Assembly: GCF_037975245.1 (NCBI RefSeq)
Contig: NC_092565.1
Span: 3,627,999 to 3,691,998, forward strand
DNA: 64,000 nucleotides
Direction of reading: 5' to 3'
Source of the DNA: Apostichopus japonicus
Taxonomy: Eukaryota > Echinodermata > Holothuroidea > Aspidochirotida > Stichopodidae
Every line of letters begins with the position of its first letter. Within the stretch, counting starts at the first letter, position 1. Below, piece by piece: positions 46,001 through 55,600 of the stretch. A model generated the notes under the pieces. The model was not told the origin of the DNA and ran no database searches. It saw nothing but the letters and a program-made list of their open reading frames with translations. A program made the position numbers and the translations under genes.

Positions 46001-48903
46001 TTGTTTTTGGTGGAGATCATACGTCATTTGGGGTCACCAGTAGTCAAATTGTGAAAACCTTGTTAACATGATACACAAGAAGGTAAGTTTGGAGCAATAT
46101 CATATTTAGTATACAGTTCTGACACATTGAGTTCAAGAATTCTGTTGTTTTGGAATTTGGTGGAGGTCATTTGGAGTCACCAGGGGTCGATCAAATTGTG
46201 GAAATCTTGTTATACTTGGCATGTGCATGAATCATTATGAGAAGAAGTTTATTGTTTAAAGTGGAGGTTAAAGGTCATCTGAGGTCACCAGATGTCAAAC
46301 ACTGAAAACATTGTAAATACTATATCTCAAGTTAGGAAGCATGGAGATTTAACTTGAGATATAGTGTTTACAAGTGGCATGCGGATGCGTTATATTGAAT
46401 AGAAAAATTCAATTGCTTTTGGTAGAGGTCAAAGGTCATCTGGGTCACCAGCAGTCAAACTCTGGAGACCATTTAAACATGATACCGTATCTCATGGTAG
46501 AAATCAGGACATTTATATTATAATAGCTGTTTTTGGTGAATAAGCAGAAGTCTAATTGCAATGAAGTAATCAAATCTTCAAAGCAGTTTTGCATTCTGGT
46601 TACCCTTTGGAAATGCTAAACTAAACCAAGCAACTTTGCACACCTATCACCTTTGCGGCCGAGAGTTCATTCTTCTCGATTCACCTAAGATTGTTTTCTT
46701 TTTCAGCTATGCACGTTATTTACATTGGATTCCAAGGGGAGTCTGTGATGTATGGTGGTTCCATTATCAGCATGTTTGTGATGTCCCTCGGAGAACTAGA
46801 GGATATTTATGAATCCTTCGATCTGACCAGATATCCAACTGCAGCCAAGGTAAGCTAGCTACTGATTGTTAATAGCATATCTGTAAAATATGGAGTGAGC
46901 CAGCTACTAAATATGGATTAAATTACAAATAAAATATGTCCTTTAAAGTATGTTAACAAGGTAAAATTCAATAAGAAAAATTGATCCATTGGATTTTTCA
47001 ACTGTGAATACCTTCTTTTGAGCAAAATTATGTATATATGCTGATTTTAGATCCAAGAGGTTCAGGAGAATGGTTCCATGCCTGGTCCCTCCCAGGTAAA
47101 TAGATAAATAGATGTGCAACGAGTGAACCATTTGAACCCCCTTTTTTAGTTCTTGTAAAAGAAACCACCACACTCAAACATTTGATAAGGAGGGAAAGGT
47201 CACCGTCATACGATTGAACCCAACTGCCATGATGACGTAGTGTAGTTTTGTGCTTTCTCTGTGGGTGTTCCTATCTTTAAATTGCTGTCTCTGTGGCTGT
47301 CTTTCTCATCTTTGCAGGCATGTTTCTGGTTCTTCATGGTGAATGCAGGACTGCTGCAGTTGAATCTGTTTATTGCGATGATGGGCAATACGTTCAACTC
47401 GTTAGATAGCAAAAAGTACGAAGCCTTCAAACAGGTCAGATATTTAAATTTGAATTGTTTTTTTTATATATAATTATGAAGTATTCTCCTTGTATAGTTA
47501 CTGCACATATCTGTTATAGTTTTACATACATAGCCAGTCGCTACAATTTCACAAGTTTAGCCATTGCTGAAAATGTCTACTTGCAAAAGTGAATTTTTCA
47601 CTGGCCTTTTACTGAATTACAAACATGCATCTGTTGCTGTAAAGGCATATTCTGACTGATTATCAACCACTTATGATGTGTTAATGTAAGCGATGTCTAC
47701 TGGCCAGAGATTGCCTATGCCTGTTTCATCTACCGGCAATAGGGCTAACGAAAATTCACTGGCACTGAGCCAGTAAATAGCCCAAATTTCAAGGCCTGAT
47801 AGCCTAATGCGACCAATCATATTTGAAGGCAGGGGATGGAGGGGGGGGGGGAGGTGGAGCCTATAGGTTAAAGTCAAGTGGGATGAGGGATGGGGTTGGT
47901 ATGATGCATGGGCAATGACACAAGCATGACATTCCCTTGCACAATGCATTTCTCTATTCATGATGTTGTGCGTACGATATATAACACACATGAGACGTTC
48001 ATTTGTGCGTCTAGGGCCGCCCTGTTAACCGCGTATCCAGTCCAGTTTTGTTTGGTTTAATGAGCTGTCTGTTCCTCTAGCTAGCTTTTGTTTATGATTC
48101 CTTGCAGTGGGCTCAAATCATTTTGGTTTTGGAACAAGATCACACTAACTCTCAACGTAAGAAGATCATGCTGGGATATTCAACGCCTGGATGGACTGGA
48201 CCAAACAGCAGAGCAATATCGCTACAAACACAGAATGATGTAAGTTAGCTAAATAATGGAATTTATGGTCACGATTCGGTGGTTCCACACGGTCGTAAAA
48301 TGTCATGCCACACTGCAGCAATAGTTCTGTGTGATGTCACAAAAATCTGTTCTTGTTTAAAAACACATTCTAATGAAGCTGTTCCTGACTGGCATTTAAG
48401 TTTCATACACTGTTAAACATTCATTATGATGTCACAAGCTTCATTTAAATTTATTGAGATGTCACAATCAATCACAAGAATATTTGGACCTGTTTTTCCT
48501 TCAAAAGAAGACGTAACTTATTCTAGGCTGCACTCTAGTCAAGAAGAAGAAGGGAAAAAAATTATGTTCTTTGAGGTCTGCCTTTTTGCCAAAATTTGTG
48601 CCAAATTGCACCAAATGTGTGGCCTTGTTAAAAAAAAAAATAAAAAATGGAATTTTCATGTGATAAATACAAAGACTCTTTAATATGATGATGAATTTTT
48701 GTCATAATTTACAGGATTACGACGACTTAGCAATACAAGTATCAAACAGAAGGCATGCGAGGTACAAGAACATGGTTTTTGTGGACGGCTCCTGGCAGGA
48801 ACCCAAAGCAACTAGTGCTAAAGACGTCAGCATGAATGTACCGAATAGGAGCTGCACTTCAATGTCTGGAACTATTGCATCTGACTATGGTCTGCTATTG
48901 TAA
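28975..48903 (+). CDS. trpv-like: TRPV-type cation channel, 14 coding exons
   Basis: The exons sum to 2349 bases, giving 782 residues, a normal TRPV length, and all thirteen splice junctions are in phase. An N-terminal ankyrin domain (about residues 30-350) contains [52 protein letters not shown] and [16 protein letters not shown], the order seen in TRPV channels. The pre-S1 block KFRFYR-like GRFRFYR leads into S1. Two N-glycosylation sequons (N437, N445) sit in the S1-S2 loop. The pore loop ends MSLGELED (filter about 617-622), S6 has [12 protein letters not shown], and a TRP-helix-like [11 protein letters not shown] follows. The sequence is closer to invertebrate Nanchung/TRPV5-6-like forms than to mammalian TRPV1-4; that is an inference without alignment. 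The product would be a tetrameric, calcium-permeable plasma-membrane or ciliary channel. Confidence 0.95.
29920..30087 (+). CDS. trpv-like: TRPV exon 2 (ankyrin)
   Basis: Acceptor TTCCTTAG, donor GTGAAT. Encodes [20 protein letters not shown] and [19 protein letters not shown], with typical TRPV first-ankyrin wording. Confidence 0.92.
30088..32086 (+). other. TRPV intron 2
   Basis: About 2 kb. Contains C runs near 30418-30426, an 18-base mirror around TCTGTGGT/ACCACAGA at 30630-30655, and an interrupted ATT microsatellite at 31548-31786 with an internal duplication. No exon seen. Confidence 0.75.
31548..31786. repeat. Interrupted (ATT)n microsatellite
   Basis: TTATTATTA runs are broken by GTTGTTGTTG and TGATCACC. 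The block ATCACCATTATTATTAATAT appears twice, about 115 bases apart. Confidence 0.9.
32087..32276 (+). CDS. trpv-like: TRPV exon 3 (ankyrin)
   Basis: Acceptor TTCAATACAG, donor GTAGGT. Encodes [20 protein letters not shown] and RNGANVN, and ends SSRTNYEG. Its last 90 or so bases and the donor are copied four more times downstream. Confidence 0.92.
32185..32845 (+). repeat. Five tandem copies of exon 3 end plus splice donor
   Basis: The phrase ACTTCATGACAGATGA begins at 32189, 32326, 32463, 32598 and 32736, a period of 135-138 bases. Each unit carries about 90 bases of exon 3 coding sequence ending GAAGG, the GTAGGTTAATTTAG donor region and about 45 bases of intron. Copy 1 is the real exon. 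Copy 5 is closer to copy 1 (GAGTTACTTC, CAGCAGACC) than copies 2-4 are. The later copies lack the exon's own acceptor. Confidence 0.95.
33165..33510 (+). repeat. 51-base tandem repeat in TRPV intron 3
   Basis: About seven units of CTACCTTACACATTACTCAA-type sequence spaced 51 bases apart (CTAGGTATAG at 33250, 33301 and so on). Because 51 is a multiple of three, one frame stays open as a 17-residue repeat; I regard that as an artefact. It ends about 160 bases before exon 4. Confidence 0.9.
33673..33826 (+). CDS. trpv-like: TRPV exon 4 (ankyrin)
   Basis: Acceptor TTTTTTACAG, donor GTAAAC. Encodes [20 protein letters not shown] and [20 protein letters not shown], among the most conserved TRPV ankyrin text. 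Confidence 0.95.
33827..34407 (+). other. TRPV intron 4
   Basis: About 580 bases of AT-rich unique sequence with no further feature. Confidence 0.7.
34408..34659 (+). CDS. trpv-like: TRPV exon 5 (last ankyrins, linker)
   Basis: 84 codons in phase 0/0. Encodes [20 protein letters not shown] and [18 protein letters not shown], and ends LYALLSK. The end of the exon and its GTAGGG donor seed the 43-base array that follows. Confidence 0.95.
34634..36525 (+). repeat. 43-base minisatellite seeded by exon 5 end and splice donor
   Basis: About forty units of 43 bases. Each has CTGTATGCCCTCTTGTCTAA, then the donor-like GGTAGGGTAACAT and AAAATTTGTC. The first unit is the true end of exon 5 with its donor. 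After about 36060 the units diverge (TTGTATAAGGTATGATGGG). Variants recur at multiples of 43, showing higher-order structure. Minus-strand open frames across it are artefacts. Confidence 0.95.
36526..37117 (+). other. End of TRPV intron 5
   Basis: AT-rich, with an (AT)n run at 36878-36932 and a short direct duplication of TTAGCATAAACTTTGCAAGA near 36990 and 37020. Confidence 0.75.
37118..37285 (+). CDS. trpv-like: TRPV exon 6 (pre-S1 and S1)
   Basis: 56 codons in phase 0/0, acceptor CTCTCACAG, donor GTAAAA. Encodes [16 protein letters not shown], then S1 ([18 protein letters not shown]). Confidence 0.93.
37286..39438 (+). other. TRPV intron 6
   Basis: About 2.1 kb. It has G runs at 37799-37807 and 38330-38341. 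At 39268-39345 there is a plus-strand tRNA-like sequence. No exon seen; the open frames at 37424 and 38894 lack splice support. Confidence 0.7.
39268..39345 (+). mobile_element. tRNA-like (SINE head) sequence
   Basis: Box-A-like TCATTTGGTTGAGCACAGGG and box-B-like CTGGTTCAAATTC with near-normal spacing. There is no acceptor-stem pairing, so this is a tRNA-derived repeat rather than a functional tRNA gene. Confidence 0.5.
39439..39558 (+). CDS. trpv-like: TRPV exon 7 (S1-S2 extracellular loop)
   Basis: 40 codons in phase 0/0. Contains two sequons (NLT and NGT), as expected for an extracellular loop. It ends YYRNRRTDV. Confidence 0.9.
39762..39869 (+). CDS. trpv-like: TRPV exon 8 (S2)
   Basis: 36 codons in phase 0/0, acceptor TTTTTTGTAG, donor GTAAGTAA. 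Encodes [20 protein letters not shown] (S2). Confidence 0.9.
39979..40012. repeat. (AT)n microsatellite
   Basis: Short AT dinucleotide run in intron 8. Confidence 0.9.
40155..40309 (+). CDS. trpv-like: TRPV exon 9 (S3-S4)
   Basis: Phase 0 to 2, acceptor CATTCACAG, donor GTGAGT. Encodes [16 protein letters not shown] and [18 protein letters not shown]. The S4 lacks regularly spaced arginines, as in TRP channels. Confidence 0.92.
40588..41325 (+). repeat. 16-base minisatellite, about 46 units
   Basis: Nearly perfect TTTCTGTGTGTATTTG units, with a few TTTG variants at the left edge and TTTT or GTTC variants near both ends. The long homogeneous middle suggests recent expansion. Sixteen is not a multiple of three and no frame hits a stop, so four open frames of 260-275 codons are artefacts. 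It lies in TRPV intron 9. Confidence 0.97.
41480..41665 (+). repeat. Degenerate GTGTATATATGTGTTCGTT repeats
   Basis: About nine irregular units of GTTGTGTATATATGTGT, giving a Val/Tyr-rich open frame that I do not accept as coding. Confidence 0.75.
41910..42019 (+). CDS. trpv-like: TRPV exon 10 (S4-S5 linker, S5)
   Basis: Acceptor CTTTCTTTCAG, donor GTTCGT. Encodes [20 protein letters not shown] and [15 protein letters not shown], in phase 2 to 1. Confidence 0.93.
43040..43570 (+). repeat. Degenerate tandem repeat of about 146 bases, block 1
   Basis: Units contain GGTGGAGGTCAATGGTCATT, GGGGTCACC and GTCAAATTGTGAAAACC, with AGCTTG and CATATTTGGTAT. About three or four diverged units. Confidence 0.75.
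44555..45100 (-). mobile_element. Three different tRNA-like sequences
   Basis: On the minus strand: 44632-44560 has TGGTCTAGTGGTAGAG and GGTTCAATCCC, resembling a Glu/Gly-type tRNA. 44915-44835 has TGGTGTAATTGGTAG and GGTTCAAGTCC. 45095-45015 has TGGCGCAGTGGTTAGTGC and GGTTCAATTCCC. All have box A and box B at tRNA-like spacing. The 5' and 3' ends do not form an acceptor stem, so they are pseudogenes or SINE heads. Confidence 0.6.
44722..44815 (+). repeat. 49-base direct duplication
   Basis: GGGAACCTTGTCAGGGGGGA recurs at 44722 and 44771. The second unit differs by a few bases. Confidence 0.85.
45091..45590 (-). repeat. 151-base tandem repeat carrying tRNA-like modules
   Basis: CTGTTGAGAAAT recurs at 45091, 45242, 45393 and 45544, exactly 151 bases apart. 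Each of three full units contains a minus-strand tRNA-like module with TGGTGCAGTGGTCAGTGCC and GGGTTTGAAC/GTTCAAACCCCAG, plus an AT-rich spacer with TTTAAGGTTCATAATGG. Units 2 and 3 share changes absent from unit 1 (CTCAGAG, GTATGGG). Confidence 0.9.
45770..46480 (+). repeat. Degenerate tandem repeat of about 146 bases, block 2
   Basis: About five units of the same family as 43040-43570. GTCAAATTGTGAAAACCTTG recurs near 45895 and 46041, followed by more diverged units. Units include TTTTGGTGGAGATCAT and GTCATTTGGGGTCACCAG. Confidence 0.8.
46707..46849 (+). CDS. trpv-like: TRPV exon 11 (pore loop)
   Basis: Phase 1 to 0, acceptor TTTTTCAG, donor GTAAGC. Encodes [20 protein letters not shown], the pore helix and filter, then [12 protein letters not shown]. 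Confidence 0.94.
47318..47434 (+). CDS. trpv-like: TRPV exon 12 (S6)
   Basis: 39 codons in phase 0/0, acceptor TCTTTGCAG, donor GTCAGA. Encodes [20 protein letters not shown], the S6 gate region. Confidence 0.95.
47435..48107 (+). other. TRPV intron 12
   Basis: About 670 bases with a G run at 47839-47850. No other feature. Confidence 0.7.
48108..48239 (+). CDS. trpv-like: TRPV exon 13 (TRP helix)
   Basis: 44 codons in phase 0/0, acceptor TTCCTTGCAG, donor GTAAGT. Begins [19 protein letters not shown]. The leading Trp corresponds to the TRP-helix Trp of TRPV channels. Confidence 0.92.
48240..48714 (+). other. TRPV intron 13
   Basis: About 475 bases. An open frame at 48426-48683 has no splice support. 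Nothing else seen. Confidence 0.7.
48715..48903 (+). CDS. trpv-like: TRPV exon 14 (C-terminus)
   Basis: Acceptor AATTTACAG. Encodes a hydrophilic cytoplasmic tail ending SDYGLLL and TAA. The stop overlaps a perfect donor consensus (ATT/GTAAGTG), so an alternative isoform could splice out before the stop; I found no convincing coding continuation. Confidence 0.85.
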   Translation, partial: DYDDLAIQVSNRRHARYKNMVFVDGSWQEPKATSAKDVSMNVPNRSCTSMSGTIASDYGLLL

Positions 48904-49159
48904 GTGAATTTAACTCCCCCGCTCCATCCCCCCCCCCCTCCCACATGCCTTAATTCACACAGTATGGTTGTGAAATGATTGAAGTAGTGTCATTAATGTC
49001 TGATCACTTTCTTTGTATCCTGGCGAGTCATAATTAGGACACAAATTTATCGTTGGTATAGATCCACTGCCAGTAATGAAATAATCATGTCATAAACTGC
49101 TTTTATTGGACATCTGTTTTTGATGGGTCATTTTAATTGTACTATTTCAGCTATAATGA

Positions 49160-49480
49160 CTTTCAAAGTCCAGTATAGTTAGTCCAGTAGAGTCCTGTAT
49201 ATTTAGTCCATTGAATTCCAGTATAGTTAGTCCAGTATAGTTAGTTCAGTATAGTTAGTCCAACATAGTTGGTCCAATATAGTTAGTCCAGTAGAGTCCA
49301 GTATAGTTAGTCCAGTAGAGTCCTGTATAGTTAGTCCATTAAATTCCAGTTTAGTTAGTCCAGTAGAGTTAGTCCAGTATAGTTAGTCCAGTAGAGTCCT
49401 GTATAGTTAGTCCATTAAATTCCAGTAGACTTAGTCCAGTATAGTTAGTCCAGTATAGTTAGTCCAGTAGTTTGGATCCA
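49160..49480 (+). repeat. AGTCCAGTATAGTT tandem repeat
   Basis: About 320 bases of short units (GTATAGTTAGTCCA, GTAGAGTCC) nested in longer composite units with CCATTAAATTCC. Confidence 0.9.
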
Positions 49481-49984
49481 TCTCCTGCAATTACATTGAC
49501 TAATGTTAACAGACAGTAATAACAGCAGCCATTTAATTAAGGAAGGAGTAATTGCCTTTGCTTTGTACATTGACTTTCATAGATCTTGAATTTAAGCCCA
49601 ATTAAGTACGATGATGGTAATTTTGTCTTGAATGTTAATATTAAATGTTTACTCTAACTTTAAACAAGGCCAAGGAGTTTAGGCCATCTGACAGTAAGTG
49701 AAATGTGGACAAGTAATTATAGATCCCTTAACTAATCACAGGTAATATCCATGTGGTAGCAGAGAGATAACATTGCAGAGATAGGTGGTAATGTGTAGAC
49801 AGTTGAGTCTCACTGTGATTTACAATGTGTGAAAATCACATGAGACCTGCTGTTGTTTCTCCCCTTACACTTGTCTCTGTGGTATCGTTCATTTCCTTGA
49901 GGTTGTAATACATAATAAAAGTTGCTCCTGCAGTATTAAGAAGTATTTGAGGAAGATTTATGATTCATATCTATTAACCATTTA

Positions 49985-50013
49985 TAGCTATATGTATATA
50001 AACATATATAGCT

Positions 50014-50044
<31 letters not shown>

Positions 50045-50165
50045 GCTATATGTATATAGCTGTTTATGTATATAGCATATGTTTATATATATATATGTAT
50101 ATATATATTTATCTAGCTATATGTATATATAGCTATATATGCATATTCATATAGCAGCATATATA
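49985..50165. repeat. AT-rich palindromic repeat (TATATAGCTATATG)
   Basis: Alternating TATATA and AGCTATATG units form many self-complementary stretches. Confidence 0.85.
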
Positions 50166-50752
50166 GACAAACGAGTAGTTTGGGAATGCCTAATAATATT
50201 ACCTGCAGTTGGTTATGTTTTTGATTTGTGTTGTCCACTATCAGGGTTGTGAAATAATCTCCAACATAAATTACACACAATAAAGATACCCAATTGTAGT
50301 ACTAAATTTTACTTCTACCATGAACTTTCAGCATTTGTCTTTCAGTCTTTTAATGTTTATTTTTACTTCTGTGACTAATATTTCGATACCTTGGTTTCAA
50401 GCACTCCTTAACATTCCTTTCCATAAAATATTTTATATTTATATTATATTTATAATACAATTCAGGTTTTCTAATATTTATTAGTTAAGGAACTATTCTC
50501 ACCTGACAGTCTTTTCTTTTCGAGTTAATAAAGCAATTTCCAGCAATATTCTTATGTTAGTCTCATTAATTATGATATTGGTAAATCTTAGAGGTGGGAG
50601 TGGGGGATAATTTATCAGGTATAGCAGGGTAAAGTGCAATACATTTTACCCAAATTGTTACACAAATTGCAAATAGGACATTTTTTTGTACTCAGTAATA
50701 TTTTGTACAAGTTTAACCAGCTTTCAATCATTTTATTAAGAACTTCATTCGT

Positions 50753-51040
50753 AAAAGTGTTCTGTGCAAAATATTAAACACAGGGTTATTTTGTCATGTA
50801 TTTGACTGTTTTGAAAATTACCACCTTCATCAAATATTGTAGTTTTGTTTCATTTTCAGAATACATTGGTTTTTAATTTCTTAAATTTAAATGGCACATT
50901 CCTAAAGTGTTCTATGCAAAATATTAAACACAGGGTTATTTTTTCATGTATTTGACTGTTTTGAAAAGTACCGCCTTGATCAAATATTGTAGTTTTGTTT
51001 ATATTTTCAGAATACATTTGTTTTTCAATTTCATAATATT
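50753..51040 (+). repeat. Direct duplication of about 152 bases
   Basis: TGCAAAATATTAAACACAGG and the next 100 or so bases occur at about 50765 and 50917 with few changes. Both copies end TTTTCAGAATACATT. Confidence 0.88.
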
Positions 51041-52130
51041 TTCTATTTAAATGGCCTATTTTAGTGACAGCTGAGGTTGAGGAGGAATTTGAAGACCAAC
51101 TGTTTTTGTCCTGTAAATGTCTAATTTAAAGATGCGTGCGTTTTCTAGCGCAGAGATTTCCATGTTAAGGTTATGGCCAGTCGACATTGTACTGATATAT
51201 GTAATTATGATTTTTTTTATGACATTATCATTGAATGACAGCTAATTTATGGTCTATGCATTTTTATTTCAGTATTTTGTATCAGGCATTATTAATTTTA
51301 AAACTAAAATACATAATTTGACAACAAAGTTGATGTTCTGTTTAGAAATTTTTCAGACTGATGGCTTAAAAGTAAATTTGATTTGTAGAAGATTCTGTCA
51401 TTATTATATGAGAGCGAAAATATGTAAAATTGATAACCCACACAGAAGTAACTCGTCCCTCATCACACACACATCACACAAAAAGGAGAAATCATTTCAA
51501 TATTAAATAAAAACAATATTTGATAGCTTAATATCTTAGAAACACCTATCAATATCTTGATTCGATTTAAGGAATATGTTAGTTGATCAGTTTCTTGTAG
51601 TATGATAAGAACGTCGGGTGCCATTCCAATTTGGGTGGGGGTGGTGTTCAAATATTCATACCAATGGATGTGTCGCATGGAACACTACAAGGCTGGTGCT
51701 GTAATGGTGCAATGCTCCTCACTAATCGCCGATCATCTGGCACAGCATTCGACCGTTGTCTGTTTGAGCGTATATCTTGTATCGAGGTTGGTTAAGAGTG
51801 AAGTAAGAGCGGTTCACTCATTGTACCAAAAAATAGTTATTCGAGTAGGGGCATATACCGCAGATGTAGTAGTGATCCTATCGGCTACAAATGTACTGAA
51901 ATTCAACTACGTACGTACGCAGGCGACCATTATGTAGTTTGAAGAATACTGACGATAAAACACTTTAAGCCAAAAAGAAAAGAAAAAGACACAGAAATTT
52001 CCGTTCCAAAATTGAAATTTAATTTAATTTTATACTGGCCACACAGTAAGCTTTGTAAGCTATAACAATAGAATCAAATTATTCTATGAAACATTTGATG
52101 TTAAGAAAGACATTTTTGCCGGAATAGTCA

Positions 52131-52624
52131 TTACAAGATTTCGTAGCAAATCATTAACAAAGACAGAAAACAAAGTGAAGGTTTGATGACGTAAGCATCA
52201 GATCCTTTATCGACCTCGGCGACCTCTTCGTCTGCGACGACCTGCACGTCATCGAGCGCGGGCTCACATTCAAAAGACGTTAAACTGTACATGGTATTTT
52301 CTGGGCATATACAGTCAAGCATATCTTCGTCGTGCCATGCGCCTTCAGGACACCCGACGGCACCGAAGGAGAGTCTTGCGCCGTGAGAGTCGGCTAAACT
52401 GTCATCGATATCTCGCTTGGGTCGGTCAAAGTATGTAGTGGTACTGTAACTTGATGCGGTGATGTAACCAGACCGTATAGCGTGGCGCGCAATGATCCAA
52501 TGTTCGGGAGCTACTCGACGTCGTCTGCGCGCTTTGTCGATAAGTTTGTAGACGTTGGTGATGGTGTAGTTGGACGATTCGGCGGATAGGGCAACATTTT
52601 TAAATGTTGCTTCGTGGTAAGGAA
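52131..52624 (-). CDS. Secreted protein exon 10 (cleavage sites, Cys module, tail)
   Basis: Acceptor TTGTTTCCAG. Contains the Arg5 run, FDRPKRDIDD, the module GCPEGAWH--DCICPEN--FECEP and the hydrophobic end SLCFLSLLMICYEIL. TAA at 52131-52133. Confidence 0.9.
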
Positions 52625-55600
52625 CTGGAAACAAGGAAGTTTATATTGTTTGTATTAATTAACAGACTGTTTATCATCGATGTTAAATGTTACGTCATCT
52701 TTGTGTCAATAATTATATTACGTGTATTAGAAACTAATTAACATAAAATAATGTCGTCAACTATAGGCAAAGCCTAGAAGGACTACCGCGTATAGAAGGT
52801 GGAGGGGATAACATTTTTTCCCCGCTTCACACCGCCCCAACCCCTCCCCCTCCCGTTCCCATCTTCCTCATACGTTAGTACTACATAAGGTGGACAACAC
52901 AGTGAATAGTTATCGTTTATATTTACCTGACAAGTCTTCACCATCTTCATCGGTAGTTACATAGCCCTGTGACGTCAATGGTTGTAGGTAGTCATCAGTT
53001 AAGTTAGCAACCGTGTAGGTGGCTAGCGCTGTCGACGTGTTGGACAACACAGTGTAGAGGAACTCACTCGCCTTGTGTGCCACGTACCTCTCACTGATTG
53101 GTGCTTGAAGACAACCCTTTATTATACGGGGACAACATTGATACGTATAGTAAGTTACATTCCATCTTGTGAAGATTTCTGAATTTGTTGTTGTTATCTC
53201 AAGGTTTAATTAAAATTTACATAACTTGTATGACAATGAATTGTGGGACAGAACGACTCAAACGTGAATATTCTATATGATAATGATGATGTACGCAGTT
53301 CAAATTATCTCTGCTTGATGTACAAAAAGTCGAACGAAATTAAATGATCCATGCCCATTTACATTGCTAGGAATGATTATTTTAATCGGCCCATCAACTG
53401 TTAAAAAAATGTCATCAAAAAGTGTGATTGAAATTTGATTGTGTCACTGTCTGCCAGCTCTGTCCTATGGAGGTATATTTACAATACGTTGAGACACTAA
53501 CCTGTAGAAAATTCTCCCCTGCGTATTGTTCTCCTTTGCAGACCATGAACAGCATCAAATCTAAGTCGTAATCCTTTCGAAGAAGAGCAGGTGAGAACTT
53601 GACTTGCAATGTCACGTCTTCCTTGTGAGCCACTCCACGCGCAGCGACACCACTGAGTTCGTCATTGTTGGCTCCTGTTTGGAGAAAAATTTATGGAGTT
53701 ACACTATAAAGGTGTCCATTTTCTTCAGTAGTGCGGAATGATTTTTTTCTTCTTCAAATATTTCGTTTTAAATCTCCTCAAGGAGTAAACTTACCTTTAT
53801 ACAGCCAAGGATGTTTATTTATAACCCAAGACACTAGACAGATTGCATATCTTATGAAATTGTGCGGAGCATACAAGTAGCCTATAGATATGATAAATAT
53901 TAAACAGGTGCCATTGACGGTGAACAGTTTTACACAAGACAATGTCAGTCCAATCCAGCTGTGGCCCATAGTCCTCCCCAATTATACGGGCCCGTAACCA
54001 GCTTGTCATATTTGGAAGGGCAGAGTGCTTGTTTAGAGGAGCAGAATTTTTGTTTAAGGGAGGCATTGGCACGGATCCACCATTACTGAAACCTTAAAGG
54101 GGGGCGTAATCGAAATTTGGTGGCATTGCCCGAGAATGCCCCCCCCCCCCCATTACGGGCCGCAACTCCATCCCACCATAACCCCTAATCCTAGGCAAAG
54201 TTGACTCAATCAGTTCGTTATTTAGATCTCTCCGATTTCATGCATGGATTACACGAACCACTCCCCCCCCCCCCCCTCCACCCGACACCACCCCCTGCAT
54301 AGGATCCAACGAATGCATGAACACAAACAAAGTCGTTAATCTTAAAAGCAGCCAATCTCTACCTTTTCCGCTGTACGGAAACGACTCTATAATACTATCG
54401 ACGAAAAAAAATGGATTCGATATCATACTGATTCAATCATCTGAATCAAAATAGTAACCCTTCCTCCGCACACACACGGGTTCCAAAGTTCTCGAAGGCT
54501 AACAGTAACCCTTTTTGGAGTAAAACTTTGTGCTATGCATTAATAGGTTAATAAGACCTAAAGTACTTAAATCAAATCAGATTCTTAGAGTACATTAGCT
54601 CCGACGCGGATGACTTTATTCGATCTTACCTTTCAATGACACGAGCAAAATGCTGACCTGGTCGTCCTCTTCGTCTGTGATAAATACCGTAGTCTGAATG
54701 GTAATGAGCGTAGAGACCTTAGCGGGAGCTGGATCTATTTTGTTACACGTCGCTTTATCTAACACGTTCTGTGTTAATTCGCAACTATACACATCGAAGA
54801 AGAAATCAAACGTTCCGCTGGCGTCGATCGGAACAAAATTCTTGGTTTGAGAGGCAGTATCAATATCCAAAACGAAAATAAAGTTCCAAGTCTATAATCA
54901 AAAGTAGAAGAAATATTTGATAAAAACGATAAAAGCCATCGTAATTAATTTTGCACAGTTTGCTTCATGTGATCACCAACTCTTCCAAGATTGTAAAAAA
55001 AATACGTTATTCCGTTCAGGAGACATGAGCTATGGTCACCAATTCTTTCAAGAATGTTAGAAAAAATAATATTTCGTTCAGTCCAAACAAAACAAACTTT
55101 ACATTCCCCTTTGTTTATATTTCGCGGGGTTAATTCGATACACGGCAGGAGTGCTGGAGATATGTTTCAGTTCATGTGGGTTTATACCCATCACTATACA
55201 AACGGTACAACAACCATTTTGGAACTGGGGAAGACGTTCAAAAAGTGGGGGGGGGGGGGTGAGGTAATAGCCCTTCTCCTCTGAGAAATTTTAGTAGCTG
55301 CAAAATGGTGCTACAATTTTGCAACTTCACAAACAATGTTACAAAATTAAGCACCGCACAATGCATACCATATGGAATACTAATAAAGTTGGGCAAATAT
55401 GTTACCCAACACCAATTACCTATTGATCCAACCAACATTGGATAAAATAAAGGAAATATTCAGGCGCGTAGCCAAGGGGCGAAGGCCCCCCCCCCCCCTT
55501 TGAGCATATTTTTTTAAAAATTTTTGTTTATGTTTTTCTGATATCACTAGTAATTTCAAGCTTAGATGCAACTAACAACGCCTGGGAAGTGCCATTTCCA

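Larger units (their letters stand above)
42020..46706 (+). other. TRPV intron 10 (4.7 kb, repeat-filled)
   Basis: Contains two degenerate arrays of about 146 bases (43040-43570 and 45770-46480), a cluster of tRNA-like sequences (44555-45545), a 49-base duplication (44722-44815), and a C run near 43719-43731. No exon seen. Confidence 0.8.
48904..52130. other. Convergent 3' region between TRPV and the secreted-protein gene
   Basis: The two genes end toward each other. Possible plus-strand AATAAA signals occur at 49914, 50280 and 50527. The region holds an AGTCCAGTATAGTT repeat, an AT-rich palindromic stretch and a 152-base duplication. The open frame at 51602-51937 has no splice or family support. 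Confidence 0.6.

Noticed and set aside
51602..51937. 111-codon plus-strand frame
   Set aside because: No acceptor or donor linking it to TRPV, no recognisable domain, and it lies in the convergent 3' region.
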